This document shows, one piece after another, positions 6,265-12,014 of a stretch of 12,014 nt of DNA. This stretch comes from an uncultured Verrucomicrobiota bacterium (GTDB lineage: Bacteria > Verrucomicrobiota > Verrucomicrobiae > Opitutales > Opitutaceae). The notes under the pieces were generated by a model that was not told where the DNA came from, did no database searches, and worked only from the letters and a program-made list of their open reading frames with translations. Within the stretch, counting starts at the first letter, position 1, and every line of letters begins with the position of its first letter. Both the position numbers and the translations under genes were made by a program. The stretch is taken from positions 1 to 12,014 of the forward strand of contig CAMLNJ010000037.1 of the NCBI GenBank assembly GCA_946481225.1, given 5' to 3'.

Positions 6265-7985
6265 CCCCCGAGCGCTTCGCCCGCCGCCTTCGCCGCCTCC
6301 GCAAACAGGCGCCGCCGCGTCTCCACATCCTTCTTTCGATCCGTCTTCACCTCGATCACGCGAAGCCCCGGCTCGCCCGCCTGCGCGCGCAACACCGTCC
6401 GCAGGCCCGAGGCCGACCCGACCGCGCGGTGCGGCACGCCATAGGCCCCGCAGAGCTTGGCCAAATCCACCCGCTGCGGCGTCGCCCAATACTCCTCGAA
6501 GGGCGGGTCGAATTTCGCCACCGGCAGATGCCCGAAGATCCCGCCGCCCTCGTTGTTGATCACCACCACCGTCAACGAGCCCTTCAGCTTCGCCGCCACC
6601 AGCAACCCGTTCGTGTCGTGTAAAAACGCCAGATCGCCCGTGAGCAGCACCGTCGGCTCGCCGCCATGCGCGACGCCGAGCGCCGTCGACAGCGTCCCGT
6701 CGATCCCGTTCGCGCCCCGATTCGCGATCACGCGCGGGCCGTCCGCCCGCGCCGGGGCCAGATACTCCAGGTCGCGCACCGGCATGCTGCTCGCCACGAA
6801 AAGCGCCTGTCCTCGCTTCATATCCGTCGCGATCGCCCGCGTGCACGCCCCCTCGAAACCCGGCTCCGTCTCCGCGCCCGCCAAGACCTTCTGCGCGGCC
6901 GCCTCCGCCTTCGCCCACGCCTTTTCCCACTCCGGCCCCGCGCCCTGAAACACCAGCGGCGGATACTTCAACTCCTCCGCGCGCGCCCTCACCCGCCGCG
7001 TCCGCGCATGCACGCCGTCGCGATTCTCCGGATACGGCGTGAACTGCACCATCGGCGCGTCGATTTGGGCGAGCCACCCGCGCAGCACCTTGCTCGTCGG
7101 CAGGTCGCCGAAAATCACCACCGCCTCCGGCCGTAGCTTCTCCGCCGCCCGCTCGTCGCGCAAAATGGAATCATACGCCGCCACCACCGTCGCCCGTGTC
7201 GACACCTGCAGGCGCGCCCCCGAAATCGCGTCCGCCAGCACCGGCCAGTTATAGGCCGCGCCATGCGCCAGCGCGCACTCGCCGCGGTCAAAGCCCACGC
7301 CCGCCACGATCACGCCGCGCTTGTTGATAAAATCCGTCGGCAACGCGAGCTTGCCCGGCGTTTCCACCGCGACCGCCTCCGGCAGCGCGAAAAATTCATC
7401 CCAGTCCGCCGAACAAACCAGCGGCTTCGCCGTGTCGTCCTCGATCGGCGGCAGCGGATCGCGAAACGGCGCGTTCAGATGCACCGGCCCGCCCGCCTGC
7501 GCCTGCGCCACCGCGTGACGCAGCATCTGGCGCAGATACTTCAGCAGGTCCGCCCGCGGCTCCGGCACCGCAAGCTCATGATAAAACGTCACAAAACTCC
7601 CGAACAGCTTCTGCTGGTCGATCGTCTGCCCCGACGCGCAATCGCGCAGCTCCGGCGGACGATCCGCCGTGACCACGATCAGCGGCGTGCCGCTCTCCTT
7701 CGCCTCGATCACCGCCGGCAGGTAGTTCGCCCCCGCCGTGCCGCTCGTGCAAAGCAGCAGCACCGGCGCGCCCGTGCGTTTCGCGATACCGAGCCCGAAG
7801 AACGCCGCCGAGCGCTCGTCCAGCACCGGCGTCGTCTCGATCCCCGGATGCGCCACCAGCGCCATCGTGAGCGATGTGTTTCTCGAGCCCGGCGAAATCA
7901 CCGCATGCCGCACGCCGGCCCGCCAGAGCGTCTCCGCCGCCACCGAGCACCACAGCGCGTTCGTGTTCCGAAAATCGAGGTTCAT
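6261..7985 (-). CDS. menD: 2-succinyl-5-enolpyruvyl-6-hydroxy-3-cyclohexene-1-carboxylate synthase (MenD)
   Basis: MenD is the thiamine-diphosphate enzyme that joins isochorismate and 2-oxoglutarate, with loss of CO2, to give SEPHCHC, the first committed step to menaquinone. The 574-residue length is usual. The N-terminal Pyr domain has VISPGSRNTSLT at 29-40 and LDERSAAFFGLG at 55-66, with Glu57 as the cofactor-activating glutamate (Glu55 in E. coli), then LCTSGTAGANYLPAVIEA at 78-95 and VTADRPPELRD at 105-115. The C-terminal PP domain has SMPVRDLEYL at 400-409, NRGANGIDGTLSTALG at 422-437 and the ThDP/metal motif TGDLAFLHDTNG at 449-460 with NNEGGGIFGHLP at 477-488. ATG at 7985 is preferred over GTG at 8003 because the GTG lies inside repeat R2. 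The stop codon lies inside repeat R1. It follows menF by 101 bp on the same strand. Confidence 0.97.
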   Translation of the reverse strand: MNLDFRNTNALWCSVAAETLWRAGVRHAVISPGSRNTSLTMALVAHPGIETTPVLDERSAAFFGLGIAKRTGAPVLLLCTSGTAGANYLPAVIEAKESGTPLIVVTADRPPELRDCASGQTIDQQKLFGSFVTFYHELAVPEPRADLLKYLRQMLRHAVAQAQAGGPVHLNAPFRDPLPPIEDDTAKPLVCSADWDEFFALPEAVAVETPGKLALPTDFINKRGVIVAGVGFDRGECALAHGAAYNWPVLADAISGARLQVSTRATVVAAYDSILRDERAAEKLRPEAVVIFGDLPTSKVLRGWLAQIDAPMVQFTPYPENRDGVHARTRRVRARAEELKYPPLVFQGAGPEWEKAWAKAEAAAQKVLAGAETEPGFEGACTRAIATDMKRGQALFVASSMPVRDLEYLAPARADGPRVIANRGANGIDGTLSTALGVAHGGEPTVLLTGDLAFLHDTNGLLVAAKLKGSLTVVVINNEGGGIFGHLPVAKFDPPFEEYWATPQRVDLAKLCGAYGVPHRAVGSASGLRTVLRAQAGEPGLRVIEVKTDRKKDVETRRRLFAEAAKAAGEALGG

Positions 7986-7995
7986 CGTCGAGGAG

Positions 7996-8082
7996 TTGAC
8001 CACAGATTACACAGATAAACACAGATGCCGGAGATTCCGATCCTGCCTTTTATCTGTGCCCATCTGTGTGATCCGTGGTTAA
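7996..8082. repeat. Inverted-pair CRCAGAT repeat between menF and menD (copy R2)
   Basis: Left arm 7996-8026 (TTGACCACAG to AACACAGAT) and right arm 8052-8082 (ATCTGTGCCC to CGTGGTTAA) are each 31 nt; 25 of 31 positions are complementary. Each arm holds three CACAGAT-like words spaced 9 to 10 nt. The 25-nt spacer contains a small inner stem (CGGA 8029-8032 with TCCG 8036-8039) and ends in CCTTTT. Folded as RNA it would form a long hairpin over most of the 101-bp gap. The right arm begins 4 bp after the menF stop (in the direction of transcription) and the left arm reaches to 11 bp from the menD ATG. Confidence 0.88.
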
Positions 8083-8086
8083 AAAA

Positions 8087-9526
8087 TCAGCCCCGCAGCG
8101 CCGCCAGCAGCGCCTGAAACTTCAGCTCCGTCTCGACGAACTCCCGCTCCGGCTCCGAACCCGCCACGATCCCTGCGCCCGCGTAAACCCTCGCCCGCTC
8201 GCCCTCGACCAATGCCGAGCGCAACCCGACGAAAAATTCGCCGCCACCCCGCGCGTTGATCCATCCCAGAGCCCCCGCGTAGAGCCCGCGCGGGAACCCT
8301 TCCAATCCGCGGATCGCCGCCACCGCCGCCTCGCGTGGAGTGCCGCCCACCGCCGGAGTCGGATGCAGCACCGACACCAGATCAAGCAGCCGCACGCACT
8401 CCGGCAGCTTGCCCCGCATCGGCGTGTGCAGGTGCTGCACGTTGGCGAGCTTTCGCAGAGCCGGTGTCGCGGCGTGCTCGAGCTTCACGCCCAGCGGATC
8501 CAGCCGCCGCATGATCGAGTCGATGACGTGCCGGTGCTCGCGCAGATCCTTCTCGCTGCGCAGCAGCCCGGCCGCCAGCGCCGCGTCCTCGCTCGCGCCC
8601 GCACCGCGCCGGGCCGAGCCCGCCAGCGCCTCGGTCTCGACCACGCCCTGGCTCACGCGCACCAATCGCTCCGGTGACGCACCGATGAAACTCGGCCCCG
8701 CGCCCGTCGCCGCCGAAAACGCGTAGCAATCCGGAAACCGCTCGCGCAGCCCGTTCAACACCTCGAGCGGATGCAGCGCCCGGTTCGCCGTGAGATCGAT
8801 CGCCCGCGCGAGCACGATCTTCTGAAACTCGCCCGCCGCGATCCGCTCCAACCCGCGACGCACCGCCGCGCGATAGTCACCGGCTTCGCTCTGCGAAAAT
8901 TTCAACGCCTTCGCATCACCCCCCGCCTCGCGCGCCGCCTCGCCCACCTCAAACCGCGCGAACTTCCCATGCGCGCGCCAGACTCGCTGCGTCAGCGCAT
9001 CCAGATCGCTGTCCGCCGCCACCACGATATTCGCCACCGCCGTGGTGACCTCGCCCGCGCGAGCCACCTGCCAGCGCGGCACAAACACCCGCGCCGCGGG
9101 AAACGCCTCGCCCGCCTCGACCTCGTCGTGAAACGCGAAACTCGTGAAAAAATGCGGCCCGCCAAACGGCGCGTCCAAGTCCCCCACCGCCACCGTCCGC
9201 GCCAGCGTTTCGTCGATGAAACGCTGCACCGCCGCGAAACGCCCAGGCCCGCTCGCCGTCGCGCTCAGCGCCACTTCCGCGCCCGCGATCGCCGTCAGCG
9301 CCGACGGCCGCTCCGCATAAAAATGCGGCTCCGTCGGCTCGAAAATCGCCTCGAGCACCGCGAGCGGATCGAGCGCCGGCACCACGAGCGAAATGCTCGC
9401 CAAAACCGAGGCCCCATCCGCCGCCGCCTTGAGCTGACACCCCGCCAAAAACGCCCGCAACGCCCCGGGAGAAGCGTCCTCCGCAGGCTTGATCGGCAGG
9501 ATCGTCATGACCGGGCCCCAATCCAT
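8087..9526 (-). CDS. menF: Isochorismate synthase (MenF)
   Basis: MenF isomerises chorismate to isochorismate with Mg2+, supplying MenD. The 479-residue protein has the chorismate-binding fold of the MenF/EntC/TrpE family in its C-terminal ~270 residues: QKIVLARA at 235-242, with Lys236 the likely base that activates water in isochorismate synthases; FIGASPERLV at 280-289; ETEALAGSARRG at 297-308; SEKDLREHRHVID at 324-336; LHPTPAVGGTP at 387-397; and YAGAGIVAGSEPEREFVETELK at 448-469, which holds the metal-binding glutamates. The N-terminal ~200 residues are the variable region. No lyase or glutaminase domain is fused, which argues against anthranilate or aminodeoxychorismate synthase, and the menD neighbour supports MenF. 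ATG at 9526 gives the longest product but abuts repeat R3; ATG at 9508, six residues shorter, is an equally reasonable start. Neither has a clear Shine-Dalgarno site. It lies 88 bp after metG on the same strand. Confidence 0.94.
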   Translation of the reverse strand: MDWGPVMTILPIKPAEDASPGALRAFLAGCQLKAAADGASVLASISLVVPALDPLAVLEAIFEPTEPHFYAERPSALTAIAGAEVALSATASGPGRFAAVQRFIDETLARTVAVGDLDAPFGGPHFFTSFAFHDEVEAGEAFPAARVFVPRWQVARAGEVTTAVANIVVAADSDLDALTQRVWRAHGKFARFEVGEAAREAGGDAKALKFSQSEAGDYRAAVRRGLERIAAGEFQKIVLARAIDLTANRALHPLEVLNGLRERFPDCYAFSAATGAGPSFIGASPERLVRVSQGVVETEALAGSARRGAGASEDAALAAGLLRSEKDLREHRHVIDSIMRRLDPLGVKLEHAATPALRKLANVQHLHTPMRGKLPECVRLLDLVSVLHPTPAVGGTPREAAVAAIRGLEGFPRGLYAGALGWINARGGGEFFVGLRSALVEGERARVYAGAGIVAGSEPEREFVETELKFQALLAALRG

Positions 9527-9607
9527 TAACCGCAGATTGCACAGATAAACGCAGATATCCGATCCACTCGGCTTTTATCTGCGTTCATCTGCGTCATCTG
9601 CGGTTAA
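9526..9607. repeat. Inverted-pair CRCAGAT repeat between metG and menF (copy R3)
   Basis: Left arm 9526-9556 (TTAACCGCAG to AACGCAGAT) and right arm 9577-9607 (ATCTGCGTTC to GCGGTTAA) are 31 nt each; 27 of 31 positions are complementary and both outer ends read TTAA. Three CRCAGAT words per arm are spaced 9 to 10 nt. The 20-nt spacer holds an inner stem (CCGA 9559-9562 with TCGG 9568-9571) and ends in GGCTTTT, as in R2. The element fills nearly all of the 88-bp gap and its outer edge touches the first base of the menF ATG at 9526. Confidence 0.9.
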
Positions 9608-9614
9608 AATCTGC

Positions 9615-11183
9615 TCAGCCCTTCGCCGCCCCCGCCTCCGGCGCCTGCGGGCGCGGGAACAAGATCGCCGTCTCCGCGACCTTGGAGCCCGTGAGCGTCT
9701 CGCCCCAGGCGAGCTGCTCGCGCCACACGCCGCTCGGTTTGTGGCCAAGCACCCCGTGGATCTTCTCCGCGGTCGTCGGCATCACCGCCGGCAGCAAGCT
9801 CGCGCCAAGACGCAGCGCCTCCGCCATCGTTGCGAGCGAAGTCTTCAACAAAGCCTGGTCCGCGGCCTCGGTCGACTTGCCCAACTTCCACGGCGCGCGC
9901 TGCTCGACGTAGCGATTGGTCGCGGTGACGAATGCAAACGCGCGTTCCAGCGCGATGTGAAACTGGAAGCCCTCGCAGAGCGTGATGAATTCCTCGCGGG
10001 TCTTCTCCCACAGCGCGCGCAGTTCGCGCTCCGGCGCGAGGTTCGCATCCGCGGCGACCTCCGCGGCCGACGCGCCCGCCGGCACGACGCCGTCGGCGAA
10101 GCGGTTGGTCATGTTGAGCGTGCGGTTTACGAGGTTGCCCAGGTTGTTCGCGAGCTCGCTGTTGTAGCGGGCGAGGAACTGGTTGAGCGAAAAGTCGCTG
10201 TCCTGGCCCACGCTCATCTCGCGAATCATGAAGAACCGCAGCGCGTCCACGCCGTATTGCTCGGCGAAGGCCATCGGCTCGACGAAGTTGCCCGTGCTCT
10301 TCGACATCTTGGAGCCGTTGATCGACCACCAGCCGTGGGCGAGGATGCTCTTCGGCGTCGGCAGCCCGCAGGCCTTGAGCATGATCGGCCAATACACCGC
10401 ATGCGGCGGCACGAGGATGTCCTTGCCGATGACATGGAAATCGGCCGGCCAGACGCCCTCCTTGCCCTCCACGGCGGAGAAGTAGTTCACCAACGCGTCG
10501 AACCACACGTAGGTCACGTAACCCGGATCAAAGGGCAGCGGGATGCCCCACTCGAGACGCTCCTTCGGACGCGAGATGCAGAGGTCGTTCAGCGGCTCGG
10601 AGAGGAACTCCAGCACCTGCTTCTGACGATAGCGCGGGAAGATGAAGCTGTCGTTCTCCTTCAGGAACTGGATCAGCCAGTCCTGATACTTCGCCAGCTT
10701 GAAGAAGTAGTTCGACTCCGTGATCTCGGTCACCTCGCCGAAGATCTCCGGCCAGGAACCGTCCGGCTGGCGGTCCTTCTCCTGAAGAAACTGCTCCTGC
10801 CGGGTCGAGTAAAAGCCCTTGTATTCGGCCTTGTAGATCTCGCCCTGGTCGAAGAGCTGCTGGAGCAGACGGCAGACGACGTCCTTATGGCGCTTCTCGG
10901 TCGTGCGAATGAAGTCGTCGTTGGAGATATCGAGCTTCGCGCACATGGCGCGGAACTCCTGGCTCACCTCGTCGCAAAATTCCTGCGGCGCGATGCCGCG
11001 CTTTTTCGCGCTCTGTTGCACCTTCTGGCCGTGCTCGTCCACGCCGGTGAGGAAGTAGACCTGGTCGCCCATCATCCGCCGGAACCGGGCAATGACGTCC
11101 GTCAGCACCTTTTCGTAGGCGTGGCCCAGGTGCGGCGAACCGTTCACATAGTCGATCGCGGTCGTGATGTAGAAGGTCTTCAT
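9615..11183 (-). CDS. metG: Methionyl-tRNA synthetase
   Basis: This class I aminoacyl-tRNA synthetase charges tRNA-Met with methionine in the cytoplasm. The 522-residue protein starts MKTFYITTAIDYVNGSPHLGHAY, with the HIGH motif as HLGH at 18-21, then FLTGVDEHGQKVQ at 44-56, a connective insertion at about 115-160, YVWFDALVNYFSA at 225-237, VIGKDILVPPHAVYWP at 251-266 and the KMSKS loop at 292-296 (SKMSKSTGNF). The helical anticodon-binding domain begins near 330 (FSLNQFLARYNSELANNLGN). In the insertion the zinc-ligand positions of knuckle-bearing MetRS are replaced (YKGFYSTRQEQFLQEKD at 121-137, no CxxC), so this looks like a metal-free form. It also lacks the C-terminal tRNA-binding (Trbp111-like) domain. 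ATG at 11183 is clear by homology although the frame stays open far upstream; no Shine-Dalgarno site precedes it. It is the first gene of the metG-menF-menD-enolase run. Confidence 0.98.
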   Translation of the reverse strand: MKTFYITTAIDYVNGSPHLGHAYEKVLTDVIARFRRMMGDQVYFLTGVDEHGQKVQQSAKKRGIAPQEFCDEVSQEFRAMCAKLDISNDDFIRTTEKRHKDVVCRLLQQLFDQGEIYKAEYKGFYSTRQEQFLQEKDRQPDGSWPEIFGEVTEITESNYFFKLAKYQDWLIQFLKENDSFIFPRYRQKQVLEFLSEPLNDLCISRPKERLEWGIPLPFDPGYVTYVWFDALVNYFSAVEGKEGVWPADFHVIGKDILVPPHAVYWPIMLKACGLPTPKSILAHGWWSINGSKMSKSTGNFVEPMAFAEQYGVDALRFFMIREMSVGQDSDFSLNQFLARYNSELANNLGNLVNRTLNMTNRFADGVVPAGASAAEVAADANLAPERELRALWEKTREEFITLCEGFQFHIALERAFAFVTATNRYVEQRAPWKLGKSTEAADQALLKTSLATMAEALRLGASLLPAVMPTTAEKIHGVLGHKPSGVWREQLAWGETLTGSKVAETAILFPRPQAPEAGAAKG

Positions 11184-11313
11184 GCGGTGGACCGGCGACC
11201 CACAGCCAGCCCGCCGCCCTTGTCGAAAGGTTTTGAAGGGCCCCCGAAGCCCGCCCATCGCCAAGCTTGAGCCCGCCGACGACTTCGCCGACCCTCCTTT
11301 CCCGCTTCCCCGC
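11184..11313. other. Divergent intergenic region, metG / histidine kinase
   Basis: This 130-bp GC-rich spacer must hold the promoters of both genes. I could not pick out convincing -35/-10 pairs or Shine-Dalgarno sites on either strand, and no CRCAGAT repeat is present. A CCTT/AAGG mini-hairpin (about 11218-11230) is too small to call. Confidence 0.4.
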
Positions 11314-12014
11314 ATGGGCAAACTTCTCCGCCTCGCCGTCTTCATCCTCGCCCTCGGCGCCCTCGCCGCCGGCGCCGGCGCGGTGCTCTTGCAGGAACGC
11401 CACCGGGAACAGGCCCTCGAACGCCAGCTCCTCGCCGGCCAACTTTCCGACGCGCGGGCCATCGTCGACGCCACCCGCGCCCGCCACGCCGACTCGCAGC
11501 GCGCCGTCCTCCTCCTCTCCGGCCTCGCCTTCGTCTGCCTCGTCGCGCTCGCCATCGTTCCCGCCCGCACCACCGACCCGGAGCCCGCCCTCGATCCCGC
11601 CGCCGCCCGCACCGAGATGCGCGGCCTCGAATCCCTCGCCCGCGCCACCAACGCCCAGCGCGTCGAGCTCGACCACGAACGCGAGGCCCGCCACCGCAGC
11701 GAGCAGGATCTCCACCTCCAGCAGGTCCTCAACAACCACGCCCTCCAGGACAAAATCCGCCTCGGCCGCGACCTGCACGACGGCCTCGTGCAAACCCTCT
11801 ACGCCGCCGGTCTCCTCCTCGAAACCGCCACCCAGCAGCTCGCCTCCGTCCCCTCAGGCGACACCGCCGCCGACGCCGCGCGCCTCCTCGAACGCGCCAA
11901 GACCACCCTCAACGCCGCCATCCGCGAAGCGCGCGGCACGATCGGCGAACTCACCCCCGACGCCTTGGACGAGCAAAGCTTCCCCGCCGCGGTGGACGCC
12001 GTGCTCGCCACCAA
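11314..12014 (+). CDS. Sensor histidine kinase, HisKA_3 (NarX/DegS/LiaS-like) type, 5' part
   Basis: From ATG at 11314 the frame is open to the window edge (233 residues visible). Two hydrophobic segments, about residues 5-27 and 64-83, bracket a short charged helical stretch (LLQERHREQALERQLLAGQL onward) of about 36 residues that would lie outside the membrane. A cytoplasmic coiled-coil-like linker (about 98-148, rich in Glu, Arg and Gln) leads to the dimerisation and phosphoacceptor motif IRLGRDLHDGLVQTLYAAGL (148-167), with His155 the expected phosphorylated residue; this HDG...Q pattern is typical of HisKA_3. The second helix runs through LLERAKTTLNAAIREARGTI. The ATP-binding domain lies beyond the window. 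Such kinases normally act on LuxR/NarL-type response regulators, often encoded just downstream. The small outer loop suggests sensing at or in the membrane. No Shine-Dalgarno site is seen. It diverges from metG. Confidence 0.9.
   Translation, partial: MGKLLRLAVFILALGALAAGAGAVLLQERHREQALERQLLAGQLSDARAIVDATRARHADSQRAVLLLSGLAFVCLVALAIVPARTTDPEPALDPAAARTEMRGLESLARATNAQRVELDHEREARHRSEQDLHLQQVLNNHALQDKIRLGRDLHDGLVQTLYAAGLLLETATQQLASVPSGDTAADAARLLERAKTTLNAAIREARGTIGELTPDALDEQSFPAAVDAVLAT

Noticed and set aside
7996..8082. R2 as a conventional intrinsic terminator between menF and menD
   Set aside because: On the minus strand no T run follows the hairpin before menD; the T run in that strand precedes the hairpin, and menD would be cut off from its operon.
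7996..9607. CRCAGAT repeats as a CRISPR array
   Set aside because: Copies are inverted, separated by whole genes and have no regular unique spacers.
11184..11753. 190-codon N-terminal extension of the metG frame
   Set aside because: Arg/Ser-rich and antisense to the histidine kinase; MetRS begins at MKTFYITTAIDY.

Overview
The window is GC-rich (codon third positions mostly G or C), densely coding, and reads as part of a chromosome of a Verrucomicrobiota bacterium, most likely an Opitutaceae relative. This placement is inferred from protein style and from short dispersed hairpin repeats of the 'GGCATGGGCGTCCCGCCCATG' type. I could not run a search. No rRNA, tRNA, CRISPR array, transposase or phage gene was seen.

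Layout, left to right: the 3' end of an unrecognised gene (+, 1-696) closed by a clean intrinsic terminator; menB (-, 1674-835); a 249-bp divergent intergenic region with a perfect 29-bp palindrome; kup, a potassium uptake permease (+, 1924-3849); a pair of small covarying hairpin repeats; a 12-segment MFS-type permease (+, GTG start, 3966-5174) whose 3' end overlaps the next, convergent gene by 64 bp; then a run of four minus-strand genes read from right to left, metG, menF, menD and an enolase-superfamily gene (11183 down to 5111); and finally, diverging from metG, the 5' part of a HisKA_3-type sensor histidine kinase (+, 11314 to the window edge).

The theme is menaquinone biosynthesis by the classical o-succinylbenzoate route. 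MenF makes isochorismate from chorismate, MenD makes SEPHCHC, and MenB closes the naphthoquinol ring to 1,4-dihydroxy-2-naphthoyl-CoA. The enolase-family gene stands where menC would be expected, but its C-terminal DxD motif is that of dipeptide epimerases, so its role is the main functional question here. menH, menE and menA are not in the window. kup and the MFS gene separate menB from the other men genes.

The most unusual structural signal is a family of 31-nt arm repeats, each built of three CRCAGAT-like words. They occupy every intergenic gap of the metG-menF-menD-enolase run. Two gaps carry a full inverted pair able to fold into a long hairpin with compensatory differences between copies. 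The third carries a single arm whose terminal TTAA supplies the menD stop codon. I see no clearly undescribed multi-gene system in this window; the candidates worth checking are the repeat family, the palindrome and the enolase-family enzyme.
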